Positions 1 through 8,193 of a stretch of 64,000 bases of DNA are shown here, piece after piece (the stretch's first letter is position 1; the number at the start of each line of letters is the position of its first letter). The DNA is from Flavobacterium sp. GTDB lineage: Bacteria; Bacteroidota; Bacteroidia; Flavobacteriales; Flavobacteriaceae. The stretch spans positions 51,416 through 115,415 of the forward strand of contig NZ_JAQSDH010000049.1 of assembly GCF_029945805.1 (NCBI RefSeq). Direction: 5' to 3'. Under the pieces are notes generated by a model. The model was not told the origin of the DNA, made no database searches, and was given only the letters and a program-made list of their open reading frames with translations. The position numbers and the translations under genes are program-made.

Positions 1-1
1 G

Positions 2-340
2 TTTACCGCTGGTCAAGCAGCTAGAATGCAAGCTTGGTATAATACAATTGCCAGTCAATTTACCACAACCGCTTTGGCAAATGATGCGTTTTTACAAAAA
101 GAATTCAGCATATACCCAAATCCAAACAACGGTACTTTCACCATAGAATTCAAAGAATTGGCCAATAGCTTTTCTGTTGAAGTATTTGATATTTCAGGAA
201 AAATAATCTACGAAAACAATTACGACCAATCGGCTAATCTTATTCAAGAAATCAATTTAAACAAACCTGCTAGCGGCGTTTATTTCGTAAACATCAAGAG
301 CGATAAAGGCCTTGTAACTAAGAAATTGATTGTTCAATAA
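2..340 (+). CDS. C-terminal end of a T9SS-secreted protein (5' end outside window)
   Basis: The reading frame is open from base 2, so this is the tail of a gene that starts before the window. The last ~80 residues form a type A sorting domain: the SIYPNPNNGTF signature, a short beta-rich stretch, an ASGVYFVNI strand and the basic end KKLIVQ. In Bacteroidota this domain directs a protein with an N-terminal Sec signal through the type IX secretion system, after which it is cleaved off. The functional part of the protein is not visible, so cargo type (protease, adhesin, glycosidase) cannot be told. A strong bidirectional hairpin follows the stop. Confidence 0.9.
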   Translation, partial: FTAGQAARMQAWYNTIASQFTTTALANDAFLQKEFSIYPNPNNGTFTIEFKELANSFSVEVFDISGKIIYENNYDQSANLIQEINLNKPASGVYFVNIKSDKGLVTKKLIVQ

Positions 341-385
341 ATTCAGAAGTATATCTATAAAAAAAGCCCTTTCATTAATGAACAT

Positions 386-421
386 GCCCCAAAAAGTTAG
401 ACACTATTTGGGGCTTTTTTT
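386..421. terminator. Bidirectional terminator between T9SS gene and pth
   Basis: Inverted repeat GCCCCAAA (386-393) and TTTGGGGC (407-414) with a 13-nt loop, followed by a T run. On the minus strand the left side also gives an A/T-rich tail. It sits between the convergent T9SS gene and pth. Confidence 0.8.
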
Positions 422-1091
422 ATTTACCGTTAAAACTATTCATTGTTTCGTTTAGTCCTGCTAAAGCAAACGATTCTACAATTTGCTTACCCAATTCAAA
501 TCGTTCCGGAAGTTTTTCTTTTTCGACAGCATTCCATTCGCCAAGAACATAATCGATCTGCTGTCCTTTTTTGAATTCATCACTAATTCCAAAACGGAAT
601 CTAGGATATTCTGAAGTATTTAAAAGCAACTGAATGTTTTTCAATCCGTTGTGTCCGCCATCTGTTCCTTTTCCTTTTATTCGAATAGTGCCAAAAGCCA
701 AGTTCAAATCATCCGTAATGATCAGAAGATTTTCTTTGCTAATATTTTCTTTTTGCATCCAATATTGAACGGCCTTCCCACTGAGATTCATATACGTATT
801 CGGCTTAAGTAGGATTAACTTTCTTCCCTTAATACTGATTTCTGCAACTACACCCAACTTTGCCGTTTCAAAAGAAACACCGTGTTTGGATGCAATATAA
901 TCGAGGACTTTAAACCCAATATTATGGCGTGTATTTACATATTCACCTCCAATATTACCCAGACCGACGATAAGGAATTTTTTACTCACTTCTTCTATAG
1001 TATTTTTTTGGTGTTCCTCACTCTCCAATATCATTTCTACTGATTGTTCAGAGCTAGGATTTGTTTTAAACAACTTCTTAATCCAATTCAT
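420..1091 (-). CDS. pth: Peptidyl-tRNA hydrolase
   Basis: Releases peptides from prematurely dissociated peptidyl-tRNA in the cytoplasm. The 223-residue protein shows the Pth fold signatures: GLGNIGG (N46), the catalytic histidine in NTRHNIGF (H56), an aspartate in IITDDLN and GGHNGLKN (N148). A polar N-terminal extension of about 37 residues precedes the conserved core; E. coli Pth is 194 residues. The start at 1091 was preferred over an in-frame ATG 102 bases upstream because the upstream stretch overlaps the rplY terminator and does not look like Pth. A perfect TACTTTTG box ends four bases before the chosen ATG, so the message may be leaderless. Lies downstream of rplY, a common bacterial pairing. 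Confidence 0.95.
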   Translation of the reverse strand: MNWIKKLFKTNPSSEQSVEMILESEEHQKNTIEEVSKKFLIVGLGNIGGEYVNTRHNIGFKVLDYIASKHGVSFETAKLGVVAEISIKGRKLILLKPNTYMNLSGKAVQYWMQKENISKENLLIITDDLNLAFGTIRIKGKGTDGGHNGLKNIQLLLNTSEYPRFRFGISDEFKKGQQIDYVLGEWNAVEKEKLPERFELGKQIVESFALAGLNETMNSFNGK

Positions 1092-1095
1092 TCTG

Positions 1096-1103
1096 CAAAA
1101 GTA
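1096..1103 (-). promoter_or_regulatory. Putative -7 box for pth (TACTTTTG)
   Basis: Exact match to the Bacteroidota -7 consensus TANNTTTG on the minus strand, four bases before the pth ATG. No clear TTG -33 box is seen 17-23 bases upstream. If used, the transcript starts at or next to the ATG. Confidence 0.45.
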
Positions 1104-1120
1104 AACTAATTTGATTGCAT

Positions 1121-1146
1121 AAAAAAAGCACCAGTAAACTGATGCT
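1121..1146 (-). terminator. rplY terminator
   Basis: On the minus strand AGCATCAGT pairs with ACTGGTGCT (one G-U) around a two-base loop, followed by seven Ts. It lies just after the rplY stop and before pth. Confidence 0.75.
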
Positions 1147-1170
1147 TTTCTATTATGGAAAAATAAAGAC

Positions 1171-1776
1171 TTATTTTTTCTTTTTCGCTCCACCTTTTTC
1201 GGCTTTTGCTGCTTCTTGAGCCGCTTTCATAGCAGCACGTGAAATCTTCACTTGAGCTACAACCGTATTGTCTGGGTGCATTAATTTAAAGTTATTTGTA
1301 GGCAACTTAGTTACATACAATTTGTTTCCCATTTGCATTTCAGAAATATTTGCTTCAACAAAATCAGGTAGATTTTTTGGCAAAGCTTTCACTTTTAATC
1401 TACGTTGGTTCAAGTTCAAAACACCTCCTAAAAGTACACCTGGAGAAGTTCCAGTTACTTTAACAGGCACTTCCATAATAATTTCTTTGTTGTCATCCAA
1501 TTGGAAAAAATCAATGTGGTTGATTCTGTCAGAAACTGGGTGAAACTGAATGTCTTGCAAAACGGCATTGGTAGTTTTTCCATCCAAATCAATCACAACG
1601 GTGTGTGCGTTTGGAGTGTAAACCAAAGTTTTGAATGCTTTTTCTTCTGCTGCAAAATGAATTGGTTGACTTCCTCCGTAAATAACGCAAGGAACCATTC
1701 CAGCATTACGTACCGCTTTAGTCGCAACCTTGCCTACGCTTTCTCTTTGTGATCCTTTAATTGTAATCGATTTCAT
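1171..1776 (-). CDS. rplY: 50S ribosomal protein L25 / general stress protein Ctc
   Basis: 5S-rRNA-binding ribosomal protein of the long CTC/TL5 type. The 201-residue protein has the L25 N-terminal domain (about residues 1-90; start [13 protein letters not shown], then VIYGG) and the C-terminal beta domain (residues 95-180). It ends in a Lys/Ala-rich tail with a terminal KKKK, usual for flavobacterial L25. The gene lies between prs and pth, a conserved order in many bacteria. The 217 bases upstream hold AT-rich direct repeats and a structured repeat, so the promoter is not obvious. Confidence 0.95.
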   Translation of the reverse strand: MKSITIKGSQRESVGKVATKAVRNAGMVPCVIYGGSQPIHFAAEEKAFKTLVYTPNAHTVVIDLDGKTTNAVLQDIQFHPVSDRINHIDFFQLDDNKEIIMEVPVKVTGTSPGVLLGGVLNLNQRRLKVKALPKNLPDFVEANISEMQMGNKLYVTKLPTNNFKLMHPDNTVVAQVKISRAAMKAAQEAAKAEKGGAKKKK

Positions 1777-1807
1777 TGTAAATATATATAATTAATAAAA
1801 AATACTT

Positions 1808-1840
1808 AATTGATAATTAACAATTAATAATTGATAATTA
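1808..1840. repeat. AT-rich direct repeat, two copies of AATTGATAATTA
   Basis: The 12-mer AATTGATAATTA occurs at 1808-1819 and 1829-1840 (21-nt period) in the rplY-prs spacer, next to the structured repeat that follows. Looks like non-coding spacer repeat DNA. Confidence 0.6.
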
Positions 1841-1843
1841 TTT

Positions 1844-1920
1844 GGGCGTGTCCCTTTCGGGCCAGGCTTTCCGCAGTATCTTTTTTTTCAAAAAAGGATA
1901 CTTGCTCCAATCCTTCACGC
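1844..1920 (+). repeat. Structured intergenic repeat (GGGCGTG...CACGC type)
   Basis: Begins GGGCGTG and ends CACGC. The ends can pair (GCGTG 1846-1850 with CACGC 1916-1920). Inside are a CCC-TTTC-GGG hairpin (1852-1861) and a GTATC/GATAC hairpin with a T-rich loop (1876-1901), giving a compact branched fold. From memory, elements of this form with GGGC...CTTTCCGC...ACGC recur between genes in Flavobacterium genomes; only one copy is seen here. Confidence 0.6.
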
Positions 1921-1993
1921 AATTTATTTAAAACTTCAACTCTAACTTTTTATTGAAGCTTTTTTTCTTTCCTCTTGCTTCTTTCTTCTGATT

Positions 1994-2935
1994 TTACATC
2001 AAAAACTTTCCGCTTATGGAATTGTTGTGTTGCACCATATTCATTACTTCTGCAAAAAGAGGCGCACAACTCACTACTCTTATTTTATTAGATTCTTTCT
2101 TTAACGGAATGGAATCGGTAACAATTAATTCCAATAGTTTAGAGTTCTCCAGTTTTTCATAAGCATCACCCGAAAGTATGGCATGAGTACAAATAGCTCT
2201 CACACTCAATGCGCCTTTTTCAATCATCAAATCAGCCGCTTTAGCCAATGTTCCTCCCGTATCCACCATGTCATCAACCAAAATCACATTTCTTCCTTTC
2301 ACGTCACCAATCAATTCCATGGTGTCAATTACATTGGCCGTTTTTCTTTGCTTGTAGCAAATTACCACATCCGATTCTAAAAACTTAGAATACGCATACG
2401 CTCTTTTTGAACCTCCCATATCTGGAGAAGCGATGGTTAAATTGTCTAATTGCAGACTTTTAACATATGGCAAAAATATCGTCGAGGCAAACAAATGATC
2501 GACTGGCATTTCAAAGAACCCTTGAATCTGATCCGCATGTAAATCCATGGTCATGATTCGAGTTGCTCCAGCCGTTTCCAATAGTTTTGCTATTAGTTTT
2601 GCTCCAATCGGAACTCTAGGCTTGTCTTTTCGATCTTGTCTTGCATAACCAAAATACGGAATTACGGGAGTAATGTGTCGTGCCGATGCTCTTTTAGCAG
2701 CATCAATCATTAACAAAAGTTCCATTAAATTATCTGCTGTTGGAAATGTAGAGCAGACAATAAAAACGCGCAATCCTCTTATTGATTCTTCAAAAGAAGG
2801 TTGAAATTCGCCATCACTAAATTTTGAGAACGTAACTTTGCCCAACGGAACTCCATAGTTTTCAGCTATTTGTTCCGCGAGATGGACGCTTTGTGAACAC
2901 GCAAATATCTTTGCTTCTGGTTCTAGATGCGACAT
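1994..2935 (-). CDS. prs: Ribose-phosphate pyrophosphokinase
   Basis: Makes PRPP from ribose 5-phosphate and ATP for purine, pyrimidine, histidine and NAD synthesis in the cytoplasm. The 313-residue length is typical of class I enzymes. Visible motifs: the flexible loop around YARQDRK (97-103), the metal-binding DLHADQIQGFF (131-141) and the PRPP loop DDMVDTGGT (221-229). Upstream of rplY in the same orientation. A TAAATTTG box lies about 120 bases before the start. Confidence 0.97.
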   Translation of the reverse strand: MSHLEPEAKIFACSQSVHLAEQIAENYGVPLGKVTFSKFSDGEFQPSFEESIRGLRVFIVCSTFPTADNLMELLLMIDAAKRASARHITPVIPYFGYARQDRKDKPRVPIGAKLIAKLLETAGATRIMTMDLHADQIQGFFEMPVDHLFASTIFLPYVKSLQLDNLTIASPDMGGSKRAYAYSKFLESDVVICYKQRKTANVIDTMELIGDVKGRNVILVDDMVDTGGTLAKAADLMIEKGALSVRAICTHAILSGDAYEKLENSKLLELIVTDSIPLKKESNKIRVVSCAPLFAEVMNMVQHNNSISGKFLM

Positions 2936-3054
2936 TGTAATTTGTTGTTTTTATCCGATGCGCTCAGTACAATTTTGCTCTCTTTTTCTCAAAAGCTGAC
3001 TGTATTAATTGCCTCGAATGTAGTTAGTTAGTTGTGTGCCGTTTTACCGAGGTG

Positions 3055-3062
3055 CAAATTTA
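3055..3062 (-). promoter_or_regulatory. Putative -7 box for prs (TAAATTTG)
   Basis: Exact TANNTTTG match on the minus strand about 120 bases upstream of the prs ATG. No convincing -33 box. Confidence 0.4.
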
Positions 3063-3127
3063 GAAATTAAATCTAACTCTGAAAGGATATTTTCGAGTAT
3101 TTTTTTAGAAAATGATATTTAATTTTT

Positions 3128-3135
3128 TACATTTG
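3128..3135 (+). promoter_or_regulatory. Putative -7 box for tRNA-Leu (TACATTTG)
   Basis: Exact TANNTTTG match 78 bases before the mature tRNA 5' end, in an AT-rich context. A -33 TTG is not clear. Confidence 0.5.
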
Positions 3136-3213
3136 CACCGTGTTTAAAAATAACCAACGGTTTCGTTGCTTATTTTTCGCGATAAATCAACTGTTGTTGG
3201 TTTGGTCTCCTAA

Positions 3214-3293
3214 GCCCGGATGGCGGAATTGGTAGACGCGCTGGTCTCAAACACCTGTGGGCAACCGTGCGGGTTCAAGTCCCGCTCCGGGTA
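3214..3293 (+). tRNA. tRNA-Leu (anticodon CAA)
   Basis: Acceptor GCCCGGA pairs perfectly with TCCGGGT, discriminator A, CCA not encoded. The D arm contains GGTAGACGCG and the T arm is GCGGG-TTCAAGT-CCCGC. The anticodon loop CTCAAAC places CAA after T33. The extra arm between anticodon stem and T stem (11 nt) is short for a class II tRNA, and one anticodon-stem pair (T-T) is mismatched. A terminator follows within a few bases, so it is a single tRNA transcript. Confidence 0.95.
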
Positions 3294-3296
3294 CAA

Positions 3297-3327
3297 AAGC
3301 TTCTCTGAAAAGAGGAGCTTTTTTTGT
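3297..3327 (+). terminator. tRNA-Leu terminator
   Basis: AGCTTCTCT and AGAGGAGCT pair (one G-T) around a GAAA tetraloop, followed by a run of seven Ts. Confidence 0.85.
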
Positions 3328-3367
3328 ACGTATTTTTTATTGGTGTAAAAAAGAATTATAGACTAGA

Positions 3368-3446
3368 TAGCCCCGACAGGAGCAAGCTACCATGTAGCGC
3401 GGATGGCGGGAAGATGGTTGTAAAGAAGCACAAAGTGCCGCTTCAA
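3368..3446 (+). repeat. Copy A of the AGCCCCGA structured repeat (divergent)
   Basis: Starts TAGCCCCGA, has an internal GCGGATGGCGGGA and ends GTGCCGCTTCA, the same order of blocks as the copies at 45413 and 63434, but shorter and more diverged. It lies between the tRNA-Leu terminator and the 3' end of mgtE. Possibly a flavobacterial structured ncRNA family. Confidence 0.5.
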
Positions 3447-3458
3447 ATAAAAAAAGAA

Positions 3459-4808
3459 TTAATAGCCCAAAACCATACGCGCAATTCCGAAATATATCAT
3501 AATTCCGAAGACGTCATTGGTAGTAGTAATAAAGGGCCCTGTTGCAATAGCCGGGTCAATTTTGTTTTTATGTAGAAACAACGGCACTAAAGTCCCAAGC
3601 AAGGCGGCAAAAAGAATTACAACCACTAGAGAAATAGAAATAGCAAGTCCAACTAAATACTCGCCGTACATCAACGAATGGTATAAAAACAAGAAGGCGG
3701 AAATAATTATTCCGGAAATCATCGCAACTGTTATTTCCTTTGTCAAATATTTTTTACTGAATTCTTTTAACGAACCATTAGCTAACCCTTGAACCACAAT
3801 AGCTGATGCCTGTACACCAATATTTCCAGCGGTTGCCGAAAGCAAGGGAACAAAAATTATTAACGTTGAATATTGTTGCACTGAAGTTTGGTTGTCTTTT
3901 AGTACTAAAGAGGCAATTAGCTCAATGACCATTCCAATTAAAAGCCAAGGCAACCGTGCTTTAATCATTTCGAAAACGCTGTCGCCTGCTTCAATATCCT
4001 GGCTAATACCAGCCGCCATTTGGTAATCCTTATCGGCTTCTTCTTTAATTACGTCTACGATATCATCAATAGTAACACGGCCCACTAGTCTTCCCATTTC
4101 ATCCACTACCGGAATCGCTTCCAAGTCGTAACGCTGCATGATTCGGGCAACTTCTGTATTTGGAGTATCTACTTTTACAGAATCCACCTTTTTAATGTAA
4201 ACCTCACTTATAGGGGTTTTGGTAGAGGTAGTCAACAAATCTTTAAGTGATAATCTTCCTTTCAGCCTGTTTTCATCATCTACAACGTAAATCGAATGTA
4301 CTCTTGTAACATGTTCGGCCTGCATTCTCATTTCTTTCACACACGTAAGAACGTTCCAGTTTTCATTCACCTTCACCATTTCTTTCCCCATCAAACCTCC
4401 GGCGGTATCCTCGTTGTAGCGCAACAAATCAACAATGTCTTTCGCGTGTTCAACATCTTCAAGTTCAGAGATTACTTCTTCTTTCTTACTTTGAGAAAGT
4501 TCGGAAATAATATCGGCAGCATCATCGGTATCTAATTCATCTAACTCTTCAGCAATTTCTTTAGCCGAAAGACCTCGCAGTATTTTTTCACGGACGTCAC
4601 CTTCTAATTCAAGTAGAATTTCAGCCGTAATTTCACTATCTAAAATCTTGAAAATATAAATAGCATTATCAATATCCAATTCGTCAAAAATCTCAGCAAT
4701 ATCAGCATGGTGCATGTCATTCAACAAAACGAATAATGCGGGATCGTCGTTTTTCTGAATGAGTAGCTCAATCTGCTCTACAAGTTCTTTGCTGATTTTA
4801 AACTGCAT
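3459..4808 (-). CDS. mgtE: Magnesium transporter MgtE
   Basis: Inner-membrane Mg2+ channel gated by cytoplasmic Mg2+. The 449-residue protein has an N-terminal acidic superhelical MgtE_N domain (about 5-130, with repeated [17 protein letters not shown] segments), two CBS domains (about 135-255) and a C-terminal membrane domain with five predicted helices (about 285-449) including [13 protein letters not shown] and [13 protein letters not shown], the family pore region. Its start overlaps the end of rsmA by 11 bases, so the two are translationally coupled. Confidence 0.97.
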   Translation of the reverse strand: MQFKISKELVEQIELLIQKNDDPALFVLLNDMHHADIAEIFDELDIDNAIYIFKILDSEITAEILLELEGDVREKILRGLSAKEIAEELDELDTDDAADIISELSQSKKEEVISELEDVEHAKDIVDLLRYNEDTAGGLMGKEMVKVNENWNVLTCVKEMRMQAEHVTRVHSIYVVDDENRLKGRLSLKDLLTTSTKTPISEVYIKKVDSVKVDTPNTEVARIMQRYDLEAIPVVDEMGRLVGRVTIDDIVDVIKEEADKDYQMAAGISQDIEAGDSVFEMIKARLPWLLIGMVIELIASLVLKDNQTSVQQYSTLIIFVPLLSATAGNIGVQASAIVVQGLANGSLKEFSKKYLTKEITVAMISGIIISAFLFLYHSLMYGEYLVGLAISISLVVVILFAALLGTLVPLFLHKNKIDPAIATGPFITTTNDVFGIMIYFGIARMVLGY

Positions 4809-5577
4809 TGGCCTCTATTTTTTGAGTAAGTTCAATGAATTGGTCAACCGTGAGTTGCTCCGGTCGGAGGTCAAAGATAGTATCTTCTTTTAAATTATCC
4901 GAAAGGTTAAACGATTTTAAACTATTTCGTAATGTCTTACGCCGCTGTTGAAATCCAGTTTTCACGACAGAAAAGAATAATTTTTCATTGCAAGGCAACG
5001 TGAAGTTTTCTCTTCTTCTTAATCTTAAAACGCCTGAATTTACTTTTGGTGGCGGATTAAAAACTTCGGGTGAAACGGTAAATAAATATTCCGCCTCGTA
5101 AAACGCTTGAACCAAAACTGAAAGTATTCCGTAGGTTTTAGTGCCTTTCTTTTCGCAAATTCTTTCGGCTACTTCTTTTTGAAACATCCCCGAAAACTCA
5201 GGAACTTGATGACGCAGCTCCAAACATTTGAATACAATTTGAGACGAAATATTATACGGAAAATTGCCAATAATTGCAAAAGGCTTTCCTTCAAAAACTT
5301 CGTTGATATTGTATCTTAGAAAATCTTGCGAAATAATTTTACCGTGTAATTTTGGATAATGCACATTCAAATATTCAACCGAATCCCTATCAATTTCGAT
5401 AACATACATTTCAGTAGGTTTGTCCAAAAGATATTTGGTCAAAACACCCATTCCGGGACCAATTTCTAAAGTAATGTCGTACCCTTCATAGTTTAAGGTA
5501 TCCGCTATGTTTTTGGCAATCGATTCATCCGTTAGGAAATGTTGCCCCAGATGTTTTTTTGCTCTTACGTCTTTCAT
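4798..5577 (-). CDS. rsmA: 16S rRNA (adenine1518/1519-N6)-dimethyltransferase
   Basis: KsgA-type enzyme that dimethylates two adjacent adenines near the 3' end of 16S rRNA during 30S assembly. From the start used here: KKHLGQHFL near the N terminus, SAM-binding LEIGPGMG (37-44), acidic EIDRD (61-65) and the adenine-methylase motif NFPY (105-108; NLPY in many homologues). An in-frame ATG at 5595 lies inside the inverted repeat at 5591-5614 and is probably not used; starting at 5577 gives [15 protein letters not shown], the usual family start. Overlaps mgtE downstream. Confidence 0.95.
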   Translation of the reverse strand: MKDVRAKKHLGQHFLTDESIAKNIADTLNYEGYDITLEIGPGMGVLTKYLLDKPTEMYVIEIDRDSVEYLNVHYPKLHGKIISQDFLRYNINEVFEGKPFAIIGNFPYNISSQIVFKCLELRHQVPEFSGMFQKEVAERICEKKGTKTYGILSVLVQAFYEAEYLFTVSPEVFNPPPKVNSGVLRLRRRENFTLPCNEKLFFSVVKTGFQQRRKTLRNSLKSFNLSDNLKEDTIFDLRPEQLTVDQFIELTQKIEANAV

Positions 5578-5590
5578 TGTATCCGCTTTT

Positions 5591-5961
5591 GTCATTCCCG
5601 CGAAGGCGGGAATCTATATTATTTAAACCAGTCTTCCGAGAGGTCGTTCCATTCTTTATTCTCTTCTTCAATCAAATTAATTTTCCATTTGCGATTCCAT
5701 TTTTTGAGTTGCTTTTCTCTTTTGAGAGCATCTTCTATATATTGAAATATCTCATAGTAAACCAATGTATCAACATCATATTTCGCCGTAAAACATTGCG
5801 GATTTAATTTGTTTTTGTGTTCTTCAATTCTTCTTTCAAGACTATTTGTTACACCAATATAAAGGGTTCCATTTTTCTTACTTGCTAAAATATAAATGAA
5901 ATATTGGCGAAACTGTTGCATTTGTATTTTTTAAATGGATTTCTGCCTTCGCGGAAATGAC
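5591..5961. mobile_element. GIY-YIG unit bounded by 24-nt inverted repeats
   Basis: The arm at 5591-5614 begins GTCATTCCCGCGAAGGC. The arm at 5938-5961 is its reverse complement with 3 mismatches in 24. Each arm is itself partly palindromic. They enclose a single small GIY-YIG gene and almost nothing else (371 bp in total). The unit separates DUF4286 from rsmA within a run of same-strand housekeeping genes. Read as a small transposon-like or repeat-associated endonuclease cassette; no target-site duplication was established. Confidence 0.55.
5619..5921 (-). CDS. Small GIY-YIG (URI family) endonuclease-like protein
   Basis: A 100-residue single-domain protein. The GIY-YIG core is visible as YFIYIL (7-12) followed by LYIGVT (20-25), then LERRIEEHK with the catalytic arginine region (R30/R31), and downstream KREKQLKKWNRKWK with a conserved basic helix. 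These small proteins resemble the UvrC N-terminal nuclease domain; cellular roles are mostly unknown. Inverted repeats lie on both sides, the nearer one 5 bases beyond the stop, which suggests that gene and repeat moved together. Confidence 0.85.
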   Translation of the reverse strand: MQQFRQYFIYILASKKNGTLYIGVTNSLERRIEEHKNKLNPQCFTAKYDVDTLVYYEIFQYIEDALKREKQLKKWNRKWKINLIEEENKEWNDLSEDWFK

Positions 5962-5970
5962 AAACAGGAA

Positions 5971-6282
5971 TTAATGCTCACTTATCAACTCCAATTCCGT
6001 TCGGAATGCCATCATTTTGTCTCCAAATAGCGAAGCGCTTTCTGCTCTAAGTTTTGGCGCATCTTCATCATAATAGCGCTGCAATGTTTCTTTAGAATCG
6101 GTGGTAAATTGGACCGAATAGGTTGTTCCACCCATTTCTTCTTCAATCAAAACCTTAACCATTCGCGCTGCTGAAAATTTGCCCGTAGCCAGCATATCTT
6201 TAATGTGTTTTTCTTGCATCCATTGCATCCATTGGTCGTGAACACTTTCGTGGATGTTTATTGTAATGTTGTAAAGTATCAT
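5971..6282 (-). CDS. DUF4286 family protein
   Basis: A 103-residue cytoplasmic protein recognised as the Bacteroidota DUF4286 family: it begins MILYNITINIHESV with a dimeric alpha/beta-barrel-like pattern, has a central EEEMGGTTYSVQF strand, and ends with a helix. Function unknown. It lies downstream of the TPR gene (54-base gap). The GIY-YIG unit separates it from rsmA, with which it probably once formed one transcription unit. Confidence 0.85.
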   Translation of the reverse strand: MILYNITINIHESVHDQWMQWMQEKHIKDMLATGKFSAARMVKVLIEEEMGGTTYSVQFTTDSKETLQRYYDEDAPKLRAESASLFGDKMMAFRTELELISEH

Positions 6283-6336
6283 TTTTGTGGATTTGGTGAT
6301 TCGGTTATTTGTTTTAATGAAACTGCCTGCTCAAGA

Positions 6337-8115
6337 CTACAGATTTGTATCGCCACGTAATTTTCGGTATTTATTCCTCGAATCTACAAAGTAAATACTG
6401 TCTTCGTGTTTGAAAATCATTTCTTCGTAGAGTGGTTTCGCCTTTTCAGTATCTTTGAGTTGGATATTATAGATTTCAGCCGAAAAATATAAGGCTTCGT
6501 CAATGTAAATACTTTCTTTATATTTCTTGATTATCTCATCATAAGTTCCCAAAGCATTTACAAAATCACCTTGTTTTTCGTATATTTTTCCAATTCGAAG
6601 TAACGTTACGGCTTCAATATCTTCGCCCTTATGCTCTTTTAAAATCAATTGAAATTGCAACAAAGCTTCCTTCTTTTTATTTTGGTATAAAAGAAAATCT
6701 GCCCGAGCAAACTTCTTCAAAGCCACCTGCAACGAATCTTCTACCGTATTGTCGCTTATTAATAAAAATAAATCTAAGGCATCGTTCGCAATCAATTGTG
6801 AGGAAGCTGATTTCAATACTTTCAATTGATGCGACGCCCATTCAAAATCGGTTTTAAAATAACTTGTTTTAGCAGTTTTCAAACTGGCTTCCTGACCGAT
6901 TACATCGCCTGACATATCCTCATTAACCTGCGAATAGTATAGCAATGCCTGATTTAATTTTTCTTCAAACAAAAGAATATCTGCTAGTTCCATTTTGGCA
7001 TCAGCCAATTGATATCTATTGATGGGCATTTCCATCGCACTTTTCAAAATTGCTTTTCCTTTCTCAGGATTATTCAAATTAAACGCGTTGAACTGGGCTT
7101 GTAATTTCAATAAGGAAAGGGTGTACGGACTTACTCCAAATTCTTTGATCAACGCATCCAATTCGGCAGTGATAGGCACATAATCTTTATCCGTAGCATG
7201 ATCAATTTTCATTTGAATCAGATACGAATGGGCTTCAATTAGCAACTCTAAATCTTTAGTGTTTTGCAAAACGAAAGTCAATATTTCTTGTGCCGAATCT
7301 TGGTCGTTATCTTCAATGGCCATTTGGCCCAAACTCACGATATTGCTAAACGAGTCTGGATTTCTTTTGTAAATGGCTTTCTGCTGAATAAATGCTTTTC
7401 CGTATTCTTTTTGTTGGATAAACAACCAGCTCAGGAAATCATTCCAGAAAATATCTTGCGTTTTTTGAGCTCTAATAAGTAATGCTTTTTTTAATGAATC
7501 ATTAAAGGATGCATCAACTTCCTCCGTCATAAAACGCGACAATTGATTCTGAATCAACGGGAGATTTTGCGGATTAACGTACGCTTCATTCAAAAAAGTA
7601 TCAATCATCAAATCCTTATTGCCTTGTTGTCCGTAAAGCACTGCCATTTGGAAGTTGAAGCTTAGTTTGGGTTCTTTTTCTACTGCCGTTTTATAGGCTA
7701 AAAGCGCATAATCTACCAATGATTTTCTTTCAAAAGCATAGGCGATTCCGTAAACATCGGTAGCATTTTTTTTGATTTTCTCAATCGCCTGATTGTACTG
7801 TTTAGTGGCTTTATCTTGATTTTTCTGTAATTGGTAATTATACCCTAATTCTACCAAAAGTGTGCTTTGCTTGTACTTGTCAATTCTTTTTTCCAAGGCG
7901 CTTTCAGCTTTGTCAAACTGCTGCAATTGCTGATAACACTCAATTACTCTTTGAAAGTAATTGGAATTACCTTCCTGTGATTTTAGCAATTCCTCATAGC
8001 TAACCAAAGCTTTATCGAATTCTCCGCGATCAAAATAATTATTGGCTAACTGCTCGTTTTGGGCACTAACACTAATTGTGACGAATAATAAAACTATAGC
8101 GAGGAATTTCTTCAT
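6337..8115 (-). CDS. Secreted tetratricopeptide-repeat protein
   Basis: The 592-residue protein starts with a Sec signal peptide (MKKFLAIVLLFVTISVSAQ, cleavage near residue 18-19) and then consists almost entirely of alpha-helical TPR-like repeats, for example ANNYFDRGEFDKALVSYEEL near the N terminus and IGKIYEKQGDFVNALGTYDEI near the C terminus. Probably a periplasmic or outer-membrane-associated scaffold. No enzymatic domain is visible. It follows serS after a strong terminator-like hairpin, so it probably has its own start or relies on read-through. Confidence 0.88.
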   Translation of the reverse strand: MKKFLAIVLLFVTISVSAQNEQLANNYFDRGEFDKALVSYEELLKSQEGNSNYFQRVIECYQQLQQFDKAESALEKRIDKYKQSTLLVELGYNYQLQKNQDKATKQYNQAIEKIKKNATDVYGIAYAFERKSLVDYALLAYKTAVEKEPKLSFNFQMAVLYGQQGNKDLMIDTFLNEAYVNPQNLPLIQNQLSRFMTEEVDASFNDSLKKALLIRAQKTQDIFWNDFLSWLFIQQKEYGKAFIQQKAIYKRNPDSFSNIVSLGQMAIEDNDQDSAQEILTFVLQNTKDLELLIEAHSYLIQMKIDHATDKDYVPITAELDALIKEFGVSPYTLSLLKLQAQFNAFNLNNPEKGKAILKSAMEMPINRYQLADAKMELADILLFEEKLNQALLYYSQVNEDMSGDVIGQEASLKTAKTSYFKTDFEWASHQLKVLKSASSQLIANDALDLFLLISDNTVEDSLQVALKKFARADFLLYQNKKKEALLQFQLILKEHKGEDIEAVTLLRIGKIYEKQGDFVNALGTYDEIIKKYKESIYIDEALYFSAEIYNIQLKDTEKAKPLYEEMIFKHEDSIYFVDSRNKYRKLRGDTNL

Positions 8116-8131
8116 GGATTTCTAGTAAAAA

Positions 8132-8178
8132 AAACAATGTACTAAAGTAACACATTTTGCTCGCTTAGTACATTGTTT
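8132..8178 (-). terminator. serS terminator
   Basis: Perfect 13-bp inverted repeat (AAACAATGTACTA at 8132-8144, TAGTACATTGTTT at 8166-8178) followed on the minus strand by eight Ts, between serS and the TPR gene. Confidence 0.8.
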
Positions 8179-8193
8179 ACAAAAGATTAACTT

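Noticed and set aside
3324..3575. 83-residue plus-strand frame after tRNA-Leu
   Set aside because: It starts in the terminator T run, covers the structured repeat and ends antisense to mgtE.
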